From Amycolatopsis suaedae (GTDB lineage: Bacteria; Actinomycetota; Actinomycetes; Mycobacteriales; Pseudonocardiaceae), in NCBI RefSeq assembly GCF_004214935.1, contig NZ_SFCC01000010.1, positions 186,001 through 250,000 of the forward strand: a stretch of 64,000 nt of DNA. Reading direction: 5' to 3'. The notes under the pieces are model-generated. The model saw nothing but the letters and a program-made list of their open reading frames with translations. It had not been told where the DNA came from and ran no database searches. A program made the position numbers and the translations under genes. This document shows, one piece after another, positions 8,025-15,789 of the stretch (positions are counted from its first letter, which is position 1; every line of letters begins with the position of its first letter).

Positions 8025-9026
8025 TCAGGCAGCGGCGCGACGAGCCTGGATACGTGCGGTGAGCGCGGCACCACCGGCGGTGAGCAGGTCGGCGACGGTG
8101 AACATCACCCGCGAGGCCAGCGCGAACGCCAGCGCCTGCGGACCGGTGATGGCGGTCGCGGTGAGCACGGCGACCATCACGACCTCCCGCACACCGGCAC
8201 CGCTGGGCAGGATGAACGCGAACGTGCCCGCGGTCATCGCGATGGCCATCGCACCGACACACAGGATGAACCCGCCGATCCCCGGCGCGCCGACCGAGTT
8301 GGCCAGCAGCCACAGGTGGACGCCCTGCAGGACGTAGGCACCGACGCAGGCGCCGAACACCTTGCCGACGACGCGGTAGCCCAGCGGGCGCTGCAGCGGC
8401 GGGCGGCGCAGGATCTTCAGCACCAGCGAGGTGCCCCAGGTCAGGATCTTCGGGTGCAGCGCGGCCAGGCCGAGCGGCAGTCCGATGAGCAACCACCAGG
8501 CGTTCGGGCTGTTGGCGAACACCGCCGGCATGGCCAGCAGCGACAGCGCGAGCGCCGCCACCACGCCGACGCCGAAGTGAATCAGCGAGCCGGTGAAGAT
8601 CCGGACCCTGGCCAGGCCGGCCTTCTTGCCCAGTTCCATCTGCAGCAGGTAGGCCCAGACGCTGCCCGGCACGTACTTGCCGAGCTGCCCGACCAGGCAG
8701 ATCTGCGCGCCCCTGGCGTAGCCGATGGGCTTGCCGAGGTGGTCGATCACGGCCTGCCACCCGTAGGTGGACACCGCGATCGACGCGACCAGCGCGACCA
8801 GGCTGAGCACCGACGACTGCCAGGCGATGCCCTTCAGAGTCAGCCAGAACTCGTCCCAGTTGACGACAAGGCTGCGGACGGCGAAGAAGATCACCACGGC
8901 GATGGCGATCCACCGTGCGGCGTCGAGCAGCTTCGCCTTTGTCGTCTTGGGCTGCTTGGCCGGCTTCTCGGTCACACCCGTAGCCGACGACTCCTCGGCG
9001 AGCTTGGGCTCTTCCACGGCGGTCAT
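8025..9026 (-). CDS. Lysylphosphatidylglycerol synthase TM-region / flippase-like membrane protein
   Basis: An integral membrane protein of about 333 residues belonging to the LPG_synthase_TM (UPF0104) family. The signature LVGQLGKYVPGSVWAYLLQM, with its G-K-YxPG motif, lies around residues 105-125. Family members outside MprF proper often sit in polysaccharide clusters and are thought to move lipid-linked precursors. No lysyl-transferase domain is attached. ATG at 9026 (MTAVEEPKLAEE) has GAGGAG 12 bp upstream; a GTG at 9053 would add nine residues. It follows the LuxC-like gene by 48 bp and is probably in the same transcript, suggesting a role in exporting the product of the acyl/sugar cluster. 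Confidence 0.82.
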   Translation of the reverse strand: MTAVEEPKLAEESSATGVTEKPAKQPKTTKAKLLDAARWIAIAVVIFFAVRSLVVNWDEFWLTLKGIAWQSSVLSLVALVASIAVSTYGWQAVIDHLGKPIGYARGAQICLVGQLGKYVPGSVWAYLLQMELGKKAGLARVRIFTGSLIHFGVGVVAALALSLLAMPAVFANSPNAWWLLIGLPLGLAALHPKILTWGTSLVLKILRRPPLQRPLGYRVVGKVFGACVGAYVLQGVHLWLLANSVGAPGIGGFILCVGAMAIAMTAGTFAFILPSGAGVREVVMVAVLTATAITGPQALAFALASRVMFTVADLLTAGGAALTARIQARRAAA

Positions 9027-9074
9027 GTGCTGTCGGGTCTCCTCGGGGGGCACGGGGCCACCATAGGCGGTCGA

Positions 9075-10337
9075 TTATGTGGCGACGGTCACCAGGCGGG
9101 TGAACTCGCCGAGCAGGTCGTATCCGTCCCACACCGCGGCGAAGCTCAGGGCCTCCCCGAACGGGACGATCCGGTCGACGCCCCGGCCCGCGAGAGCCTT
9201 GGCGAAGTCGACGAGTTCGGCGTGGTCGAAGCCGAACTGCGACACGGTCTGGTCCTTGCGGACCACGATCGGCACGAGCTCGTCCAGGCTGCGCACGCTG
9301 CCGTGCGCGAACGTGCCCGCTCCCAGCCACTCCCTCGGCATACTTGCCGGCTCGGCCAGCTCCAATGTGGCCACACCGTTGGTGTCGGTGCCCGCACCGT
9401 CGAAGGAGATCTTCGTGATCAGCCCGTCCACCGCGGCGCCGTAGGCCGACACCCGCTTCTGCACGGCCATCGCAGGCTCGGTGACGTGCTGCTTGTCCGC
9501 CAGCACCTGGGCCAGCAGCTCGCGGAACTGCGTACCCGCCTCGGTGGCGCCCGCCTCGTCGCCGACCCAGAACACCGCACGCGGCGACGAGCAGGCGGCC
9601 TGGTCGAACCAGTACGAGTCGTTGTAGAAGCCCTCGGCGGCGAGCCTGCGCTCGGCCTGCGACGACCGCTGCCAGGCGGCCACCGAGGCGATGGCGAACG
9701 ACGAGCGGTCGGAGAAGGTGATGTCGCGGGCGTGCGGCGACAGCGGGTAGCGCCGCAGGGCGTTGACCGACCCGTCGCCGCCCCAGATGACTCGCAGGTC
9801 ACAGGCACCGGACAACGCGGTGCTGATCTCGTCACTGCGGTCGTAGGTGACCATGCGCTGGGTCTGCGTGATGACCCGCGCGGTGTCGGCGTCCACCTCG
9901 GACAGTGCGGCGTTCAGTGCCGCCAGCACCTCTTCGGCGGCACCCGCGCTGCGCGAGGACACCCGCACGACGTTGGGGTTGCCCGCCAGGGCGGACAGCG
10001 CCCAGGAGTAGACGAAGATCGTGTCCACATTGGCGGGCGGGACGTGGAAGACCAGCCCACGCGGGAAGCGCAGCGTGCTGGCGTCGCCGTCGGCCAGCCC
10101 GGCCAGTGCCTTGTGGATCTCCGCCTTGCGCAGGAAGAAGCCGAGCGAGGCCAGCTCCGGGTACCGCCGCGCGGTCGCCGGCGCGAGCAGCTTGCGGGAG
10201 AACTTGGTGAGGAAGTCGATGATCCGGGGGTCGCCGACGGTCAGCCTGCCGCCGTCCGGCTCCGCCCGCAGCCGCTCGACCAGTTCACCGACGTCGACCG
10301 GCTCGGCCTCGGGAAAACGCTGGGTAACGGTGGTCAC
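9075..10337 (-). CDS. LuxC-type acyl-CoA/acyl-protein reductase
   Basis: A 420-residue LuxC-family (aldehyde-dehydrogenase fold) enzyme. It has the N-terminal block FPRGLVFHVPPANVDTIFVY, the NADPH-site region VIWGGDGSVN, and the catalytic cysteine in FDQAACSSPRAVFW near residue 248. In luminous bacteria LuxC reduces an acyl group received from LuxE to the fatty aldehyde using NADPH. No luciferase gene (luxAB) is nearby, so the aldehyde or acyl-enzyme must serve another purpose, probably envelope lipid or sugar modification. The start ATGA overlaps the LuxE stop by 4 bp (10334-10337), indicating coupled translation and a likely enzyme complex. Confidence 0.9.
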   Translation of the reverse strand: MTTVTQRFPEAEPVDVGELVERLRAEPDGGRLTVGDPRIIDFLTKFSRKLLAPATARRYPELASLGFFLRKAEIHKALAGLADGDASTLRFPRGLVFHVPPANVDTIFVYSWALSALAGNPNVVRVSSRSAGAAEEVLAALNAALSEVDADTARVITQTQRMVTYDRSDEISTALSGACDLRVIWGGDGSVNALRRYPLSPHARDITFSDRSSFAIASVAAWQRSSQAERRLAAEGFYNDSYWFDQAACSSPRAVFWVGDEAGATEAGTQFRELLAQVLADKQHVTEPAMAVQKRVSAYGAAVDGLITKISFDGAGTDTNGVATLELAEPASMPREWLGAGTFAHGSVRSLDELVPIVVRKDQTVSQFGFDHAELVDFAKALAGRGVDRIVPFGEALSFAAVWDGYDLLGEFTRLVTVAT

Positions 10338-11383
10338 GCGGCCTGCCCTCCGGAGAACGTGTCCGAGCAGCCGCGGGCCTCGGCCTTGGGCAGCCTGCCC
10401 AGCACCGAGAAGTGCTTACCCGGCCAGTCGCCGTCGTCGATGCCGTTGTAGACACCCAGGTCCTCGGTGAGCAGCACGTGTCCCGGGTAGGACCGCGGCA
10501 GCGTGCTCACCACCTCGATGACACCCGGCTTGCCGACCGGCTGTTCCTGCCAGGTCTCCGGGTCGCGGATGACGACGTCGGCGAAGTCCGGGCAGTACAG
10601 CGAGTTGCCGGACGGGCCCTCCAGGAACACGGTGCCGATCTGCTCGATCATCCCGTAGTAGTTGTAGATCTGGTGCAGGCCGGTGTCCTCTTTGAACCGG
10701 CGGCGGAACTCGGTGTTGTCCACCGCGCGGTCGATCAGCTTCTTCCAGCCACCGGAGTGGATGAGGATGCCGTTGGACAGGTCCAGGTTGTTGTCCCTGG
10801 CGACCTCGTAGAGGTAGAGCCACACCATGAAGGTGAAGCCGAAGATCAGGAACGGCTGGTCGCCGTGGCGCTCCAGGAAGCCCTTGACGGCTTCGATGTC
10901 CGGCTTGTCGTTCTCGTCCAGCACGTAGACGTGCTTGCGGCCGAAGTTGGCCATGCCGAGCACACCGGCGCCGCGGGCGGAGAACGAGCGGCGGTTCTTG
11001 ATGATGCTGACCGTGTCGACCATCAGCATCGGCAGCCGGTCGCCGCCGAGAACGGTCTGCAGCGTGGCGCCGAGCTGCCTGGTCTGCGCGCCGGCGGCGT
11101 CCTTGTCCAGGTAGATGCGGGACGCGCCGGAGCCGGTGGTGCCCGACGAGGTCAGCGTCTTGAAGACCTCGCTGTCCGGGACGCTCTTGAGGTCGTGCGT
11201 CTTGAACATCCGCACCGGCAGCCAGGGCAGGTCGGCGATCGAGCCGAACGCCGCGTCGGCCGGGATGCCCAGCGAGGACAGGATGCGGTCGTAGCCCGCG
11301 GAGTTGGCGCGGTGGTGCGCGGTCAGCTCGGCGAGCTGCGGCAGCAGCGTCTTCTCGCGCTCCGCCTGAGACAGGGTGAACAT
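10334..11383 (-). CDS. LuxE-type acyl-protein synthetase
   Basis: A 349-residue LuxE-family ligase. It shows the adenylate-forming region TLTSSGTTGSGASRIYL near residues 80-96, the block ILIHSGGWKK, the YNYYGMIEQIGTVF motif, and the family's C-terminal ending LPKAEARGCSDTFSGG, whose cysteine (about residue 338) is the acyl-carrying site in luminous bacteria. It activates a carboxylic acid with ATP and hands the acyl group to LuxC. All expected key residues are present, so the enzyme is probably active. It lies 2 bp from the upstream AMP-ligase and overlaps LuxC by 4 bp. The chain length used is unknown. Confidence 0.9.
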   Translation of the reverse strand: MFTLSQAEREKTLLPQLAELTAHHRANSAGYDRILSSLGIPADAAFGSIADLPWLPVRMFKTHDLKSVPDSEVFKTLTSSGTTGSGASRIYLDKDAAGAQTRQLGATLQTVLGGDRLPMLMVDTVSIIKNRRSFSARGAGVLGMANFGRKHVYVLDENDKPDIEAVKGFLERHGDQPFLIFGFTFMVWLYLYEVARDNNLDLSNGILIHSGGWKKLIDRAVDNTEFRRRFKEDTGLHQIYNYYGMIEQIGTVFLEGPSGNSLYCPDFADVVIRDPETWQEQPVGKPGVIEVVSTLPRSYPGHVLLTEDLGVYNGIDDGDWPGKHFSVLGRLPKAEARGCSDTFSGGQAA

Positions 11384-11385
11384 GG

Positions 11386-12780
11386 TTAGACCTGGCCCTC
11401 CAGCGTCCGGTAGTCGATCTTGCCGCTGGCCAGCAGCGGCACGGTGTCGATCGGCCGCACGTCGAAACCACTGGTGTGCAGGTGCAGCCGCTCGGACAGC
11501 GCCCTGGCCGCCGCCTTGCAGGTGTCCTTGTCGACCCCTTCGGCGAACAGCACCACCTTGTCCCCGGCGGGGACGGCGGCGACCACGTCGATGCCTACTC
11601 CAGCTGAACGCGCCGCCTGCTCGAGATCATCCAGGCTGACCCGGTTGCCGAACACCTTGCCGATCCGCTTGAGCCTGCCGGTGATGAACAGGAAGCCGTC
11701 CTCGTCGAGGTAGCCCAGGTCGCCGGTGGACAGCACACCGCCCATCACGTCGCCCTCGGCCAGCTCGGCCTCGTTCTCGGCGTAACCCATCATCACGTTC
11801 GGCCCGCGGTAGACGACCTCACCGACGATCTTCGGGTGGGTGGTCTCCTCGCCGTCGTCACGCTTGATCACGAACGACCCGCCGGGCAGCGCGGGCCCCG
11901 CCGAGCCCAGCTTCTCCGCCAGCCGGTCCGACGGCACGGTGGTCATCCGCGGCGCGGCCTCGGTCTGCCCGTACATGACGAACATCTGCCCGCCGGCGGC
12001 GCGGATCTTGTCGTTGAACTCGGCGACCAGGTCGTTGCGGAGCTTGCCGCCCGCCTGGGTCAGCGTGCGCAGGCTCGGGTACTTCTCCGGGTCGAACTTC
12101 AGCCTGCGCAGCATCTCGTAGTGATACGGAACACCGGCGAGCGACGTGCACTTGTGCTCGTTGACGGCGTCCCAGAACCCCCTGCCGAGCACGCCGGACG
12201 GCTCGACGACCACGGTCGCGCCCCGCAGCAGGTGCGAGTTCAGCACCGACAGGCCGTAGCTGTAGTGCAGCGGCAGGCTGGTCGGCGCGACCTCCTCCGC
12301 GTCGATGCCCAGCACCTCGGCGATGGCCTCGGCGTTGGCCAGCACGGCCTGCCGGGACAGCCGCACCAGCTTCGGGTTCCCGGTGGACCCGCTGGTGGGC
12401 AGCAGCACGGCCAGGTCGGGGTGGGGTACGACGCCCTCGGCCGAGTCCCGGACCCAGTCGCCGTCGCGTGCGGTGTAGCCGTCCGGGACATCGCCGTCCG
12501 GTGCCGCCAGCACCGCGGCGGGCCGGAACCGGGCGACCAGGCCGGCCAGCACGTCGGCGTCCAGCGCCGGGTCGATCAGCGCGACCGCGCGGCCCGACTC
12601 GAACGCGCCGAGGTACCGCAGCACGCTGGCCAGATCGACCGACATGCGCGCGAACAGGACACCGGCCGGCAGCTCGGCCAGCCGGGCACCCGACGCGGCC
12701 ACCTCGGCGGCCAGTTCCTCACCCGCGAGCGTCCGGTCACCGGCCACGTCGACCAGTCGGGCGCCGTCACCCACCAACAT
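11386..12780 (-). CDS. AMP-forming acyl/aryl ligase (ANL superfamily)
   Basis: A 464-residue adenylate-forming enzyme. The P-loop is LLPTSGSTGNPKLVRLS near 127-143, followed by LPLHYSYGLSVLNSHL, the A5-type motif FVMYGQTEAAPRMT, the hinge STGDLGYLDEDGFLFITGR and the C-terminal catalytic lysine in LLASGKIDYR. It is shorter than typical acyl-CoA synthetases (500-560) mainly at the N terminus. With an acyl carrier protein two genes away, loading an acid onto that ACP is a reasonable role, though CoA could be the acceptor. Its start abuts the SDR stop in a TGATG junction at 12780, so translation is coupled. Confidence 0.88.
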   Translation of the reverse strand: MLVGDGARLVDVAGDRTLAGEELAAEVAASGARLAELPAGVLFARMSVDLASVLRYLGAFESGRAVALIDPALDADVLAGLVARFRPAAVLAAPDGDVPDGYTARDGDWVRDSAEGVVPHPDLAVLLPTSGSTGNPKLVRLSRQAVLANAEAIAEVLGIDAEEVAPTSLPLHYSYGLSVLNSHLLRGATVVVEPSGVLGRGFWDAVNEHKCTSLAGVPYHYEMLRRLKFDPEKYPSLRTLTQAGGKLRNDLVAEFNDKIRAAGGQMFVMYGQTEAAPRMTTVPSDRLAEKLGSAGPALPGGSFVIKRDDGEETTHPKIVGEVVYRGPNVMMGYAENEAELAEGDVMGGVLSTGDLGYLDEDGFLFITGRLKRIGKVFGNRVSLDDLEQAARSAGVGIDVVAAVPAGDKVVLFAEGVDKDTCKAAARALSERLHLHTSGFDVRPIDTVPLLASGKIDYRTLEGQV

Positions 12781-13514
12781 CAGAGAACGAGCCCTCCGTC
12801 GACACCGAGGATCTGCCCGGTCACGAACGACGCCTCGTCGCTGACCAGGAAGCGGATGGCCTTGGCCACTTCTTCGGCCTTGCCCAGCCTGCCGAGCGGG
12901 GTGTCCTCGACCCGGCCGGCGATGATGTCCTCGCCGAGGTGCTCGGTCATCGCCGTCTCGATCACGCCCGGCGCGACGCCGTTCACCCGGATGCCGTAAC
13001 GGCCCAGCTCCTTGGCGGCGGACTTCGCCACGTTGCCGACGGCGGCCTTGGACGCGGCGTAGGCCACCTGGCCCGCGCTGCCCTGCTCACCGACGATCGA
13101 GGCCAGCACCACGATGGCGCCGGTCTTCTTCCGCATCATCGCGCGGGCGGCGGCCTGCACGGTGTGGATCGTGCCGCCGACGTTCGTGGACATCATCCGG
13201 TCGACCAGGTCCTCGCGGATCATGCCGAGCAGCGCGTCCTCCAGGATGCCCGCGTTGGCGACCACGATGTCCAGCTGACCGTGCTCCTTGGCCACGCCAC
13301 GCACGACCGTCGAGACGGCCTTGGCGTCGGTGACGTCCAGGCCCACGGCGCTGACGTTGCCCTCGACGGAGGCGGCGGTCTCCTTGGCGGCGGACTCGTC
13401 GCGGCCGGTGAGCACCACCGTCGCGCCCGCCTCGGCGAGCGCACGGACGGTGGCCAGGCCGATACCGCGGGTACCGCCGGTGACCAGTGCGACTTTGCCG
13501 GTGAGGTCAGTCAT
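12780..13514 (-). CDS. SDR-family 3-oxoacyl-ACP reductase-like (FabG type)
   Basis: A classical short-chain dehydrogenase of 244 residues. The NADP-binding TGGTRGIG lies at 12-19, NAG at 87-89, and the catalytic Ser139, Tyr152 and Lys156 (YAASK) are present, with the C-terminal GQILGVDGGLVL. FabG enzymes reduce 3-oxoacyl-ACP to the (R)-3-hydroxyacyl form. Its start overlaps the end of the ACP gene by 8 bp, so the carrier-bound acyl chain is the obvious candidate substrate. This suggests that the group finally transferred may be a 3-hydroxyacyl. No ketosynthase is encoded in the cluster, so chain extension must come from elsewhere. Confidence 0.88.
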   Translation of the reverse strand: MTDLTGKVALVTGGTRGIGLATVRALAEAGATVVLTGRDESAAKETAASVEGNVSAVGLDVTDAKAVSTVVRGVAKEHGQLDIVVANAGILEDALLGMIREDLVDRMMSTNVGGTIHTVQAAARAMMRKKTGAIVVLASIVGEQGSAGQVAYAASKAAVGNVAKSAAKELGRYGIRVNGVAPGVIETAMTEHLGEDIIAGRVEDTPLGRLGKAEEVAKAIRFLVSDEASFVTGQILGVDGGLVL

Positions 13515-13752
13515 TCGCGGCCTGCAGCTCCTTCACCATGTCGACCGCCACCTTGAAGCTGCTCATGTCGATCACCTGGTCGGTGTCGAACTGCACGTCG
13601 AACTCGTCCTCGATGGCCGCGACCAGCGCCATGTGACCGACCGAGTCCCACGCCTCGATGTCGCGGTACTTGAGGTTCTCGACGTCGACGTCACCGTCGA
13701 GGTCCAGCGCCTCCACGAAGACCTCACGCAGCTTGCCAGCGATTTCCGCCAT
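13507..13752 (-). CDS. Acyl carrier protein
   Basis: An 81-residue acidic protein with the phosphopantetheine site WDSVGHMAL, serine at position 37. ATG at 13752 (MAEIAGKLREVF) is chosen because AAGGA lies 8 nt upstream. ATG at 13758 is too near that site, and a still earlier start would overlap the upstream gene. It is a dedicated carrier rather than the housekeeping AcpP, which is normally found with fab genes. It lies between the LpxA-like acyltransferase and the FabG-type reductase, so it probably presents the acyl group to both. Confidence 0.9.
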   Translation of the reverse strand: MAEIAGKLREVFVEALDLDGDVDVENLKYRDIEAWDSVGHMALVAAIEDEFDVQFDTDQVIDMSSFKVAVDMVKELQAAND

Positions 13753-13769
13753 GTCCATTTCCTTGTCAA

Positions 13770-14495
13770 CTAGTCCCGGGGACGCGCGTCCCACGCCTTC
13801 ACCAAGGTAGAGAGGTCACCGGGGAGCCGGTCGACCAGCCCGTCCCCGGGCAGCTCGCCCTTGCCCTTCACCCACGGCTCCAGCGCCTCGATCGTGGCCT
13901 CGTCCAGGCCGCGCCGGGAAAGGCCTACGACGTTGACGCCCGTGGCCCTGGCGGGGTTGCCGACGCTGATCGTGAAGGCGCCCACTTCCCTGCGCACGGC
14001 CGAGCCCATGCCGACCATCGCGCCGGGGCCGACGCGGCCGTTCTGGTGAACGACGGCGCCCATGCCGAGGTTGGCGCCGGACCAGACGTGGGTGTGGCCG
14101 CCGAGCAGCACGTTGCAGGCCAGCGTGACCTGGTCGTCCACCACGACGTCGTGGCCGATGTGGCTGCCGCGCAGGACGTAGCTGTCGTCGCCCAGCGTGC
14201 TGGTGCGCCAGGTGCCCTGCTGGATGCTCACGTACTCGCGGATGCGGTTGCGGTTGCCGATGCGCACGCCGTGGCCGTCGGCGGCGGGGTCGCCGGTCGG
14301 GGCGTCCTCCCAGGCCACCGGGTGCGGGCCGTGCCGGTCCTCGCCGGGAGTGCCGATCGTCACGTGCGGGCCGATCCAGTTGCCGTCGCCGATCACGGCC
14401 GGGCCGACGATGACGGTGAAGGGACCGATCACGTTGTCGTCGCCGAGCTGGACGCCGTCACCGATGACCGCTGTCGGATGAATGCGATTTGCCAC
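13770..14495 (-). CDS. LpxA-like left-handed beta-helix N/O-acyltransferase
   Basis: A 241-residue hexapeptide-repeat protein with the LpxA layout: N-terminal IHPTAVIGDGVQLGDDNVIG, IGNRNRIREYVSIQQGT, HIGHDVVVDDQVTLA, then NVLLGGHTHVWSGANLG with the catalytic-type histidine at 134, followed by GAVVHQNGRVGPGAMVGMGS. LpxA transfers (R)-3-hydroxyacyl from ACP to UDP-GlcNAc in lipid A synthesis; actinobacteria make no lipid A. Here it heads the operon with its own ACP and a FabG-type reductase. The likely job is acylation of an amino-sugar nucleotide made by the divergent aminotransferase/dehydrogenase pair. Acceptor and chain are unknown. Confidence 0.87.
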   Translation of the reverse strand: MANRIHPTAVIGDGVQLGDDNVIGPFTVIVGPAVIGDGNWIGPHVTIGTPGEDRHGPHPVAWEDAPTGDPAADGHGVRIGNRNRIREYVSIQQGTWRTSTLGDDSYVLRGSHIGHDVVVDDQVTLACNVLLGGHTHVWSGANLGMGAVVHQNGRVGPGAMVGMGSAVRREVGAFTISVGNPARATGVNVVGLSRRGLDEATIEALEPWVKGKGELPGDGLVDRLPGDLSTLVKAWDARPRD

Positions 14496-14682
14496 TGAAG
14501 GTCCCGTTCGTATTCGGCTGACTCAACCTATTTCAAGGGCGGACGCGTCCGCCCGGTAACGTGGGCCCGCGTTGGGGCGGGGCGGCCGTACGAACCGGGA
14601 GCCCACTGTACCCGACGGGGTGGTCCGCCCCCGCGACCACGCCGACCGATGATCGCGCGACACAGAGAGCGAAAGACTGCCG
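14496..14682. promoter_or_regulatory. Divergent promoter region between acyl module and sugar pair
   Basis: This 187-bp gene-free stretch separates the minus-strand six-gene acyl operon from the plus-strand aminotransferase. It must hold at least two promoters. AGAGCGAAAGACTGCCG precedes the plus-strand ATG, with AGCGAAAGA as a weak ribosome site. The shared control region supports co-regulation of the two arms. I could not fix -35/-10 elements with confidence. Confidence 0.5.
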
Positions 14683-15789
14683 ATGATCCCCATTACCGTG
14701 GTCGACGTCCGCGACGCGGAGGACCTTGTGGTCGAGGTGCTGCGATCCGGCGCCATCGCGCAGGGACCGATGGTCAAGCGGTTCGAGGAGGCGTTCGCCC
14801 GCGTCAGCGGCACCAAGCACGCCGTCGCCGTGAACAACGGCACAACGGCCCTGGTCGCGTCGCTGCAGGTGCTCGACCTGAAGCCGGGCGACGAGGTCGT
14901 CACCTCGCCGTTCACCTTTGTCGCCACTCTGAACGCGATCCTGGAGGCGGGCGCGACCGTCCGGTTCGCTGACATCTCCCGCGACGACTTCGCCATCGAC
15001 CCGGACAAGGTGGCCGCCGCCATCGGGCCGCGCACCAAGGTCCTGATGCCGGTGCACCTGTACGGCCAGACCGCCGACATGGGCAAGCTCGCGCCGCTGG
15101 CCGCCGAGCACGGGCTGCACCTGGTGGAGGACTCGGCGCAGGCCGTCGGCGCCTCGTTCCAGTCCCGTCGCGCGGGCAGCTACGGGCTCGGCTGCTTCTC
15201 GCTGTACGCGACCAAGAACATCACCACCGCCGAGGGCGGTGTCATCACCACCGACGACGACACGCTGGCCGACCGGCTGCGTGTCCTGCGCAACCAGGGC
15301 ATGCGTGCCCGCTACCAGTACGAGGTGGCCGGCCACAACTACCGGATGACCGACCTGCACGCGGCCGTCGGCATCCCGCAGCTGGAGAAGCTGGACGAGC
15401 TGACCTCGGCGCGGCAACGCAACGCCGCCCGGCTGACCGAGGGCCTGGCCGGGACGGTGGGCCTCGAGCTGCCGGCCGTCCTGCCGGGGCGCGAGCACGT
15501 GTGGCACCAGTACACGGTGCTGGTCGGGCCGCACGCGATGCTGTCCCGCGACGAGCTGGCCGCGGCGCTGACCGAGCGGGGCATCGGCAACGGGATCTAC
15601 TACCCGAAGGTCGTGTTCGACTACGACTGCTACCGCAACCACCCGCTGATCCCGGAGGTGTCGGTGGACGACGTGCCGGTCGCCAAGGCCGTCGCCGAGC
15701 AGGCGCTGTCGCTGCCCGTTCACCCCGCGCTCTCCGAGTCCGATGTGGACACCATCATCGCCACGGTTCGTGAGGTGCTGGGGGCATGA
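14683..15789 (+). CDS. DegT/DnrJ/EryC1/StrS-family sugar-nucleotide aminotransferase
   Basis: A 368-residue PLP enzyme. It has VNNGTTALVASLQVL near residues 46-60, the LVEDSAQAVGA aspartate region near 147-157 and the PLP lysine in LYATKNITTAEGG at about residue 178, followed by YRMTDLHAAVG. Such enzymes transfer an amino group to a keto-sugar nucleotide. It overlaps the Gfo/Idh/MocA dehydrogenase by 4 bp (ATGA). In WlbA/WlbC-like pathways a dehydrogenase of that type makes a 3-keto sugar acid nucleotide that a DegT enzyme aminates. A 3-amino sugar is therefore a reasonable inference, not proven. Confidence 0.9.
   Translation: MIPITVVDVRDAEDLVVEVLRSGAIAQGPMVKRFEEAFARVSGTKHAVAVNNGTTALVASLQVLDLKPGDEVVTSPFTFVATLNAILEAGATVRFADISRDDFAIDPDKVAAAIGPRTKVLMPVHLYGQTADMGKLAPLAAEHGLHLVEDSAQAVGASFQSRRAGSYGLGCFSLYATKNITTAEGGVITTDDDTLADRLRVLRNQGMRARYQYEVAGHNYRMTDLHAAVGIPQLEKLDELTSARQRNAARLTEGLAGTVGLELPAVLPGREHVWHQYTVLVGPHAMLSRDELAAALTERGIGNGIYYPKVVFDYDCYRNHPLIPEVSVDDVPVAKAVAEQALSLPVHPALSESDVDTIIATVREVLGA

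Noticed and set aside
8316-10451. 711-codon plus-strand frame antisense to the flippase-like and LuxC genes
   Set aside because: Composition is His/Arg/Gln/Gly-rich with no motif. Both genes beneath it have conserved active sites in the other direction.
9075-11383. Bioluminescence system
   Set aside because: LuxC and LuxE homologues are present, but no luxA/luxB, luxG or luxR/I is near. The single LLM protein at 1356 is distant, on its own and not luciferase-like in context.
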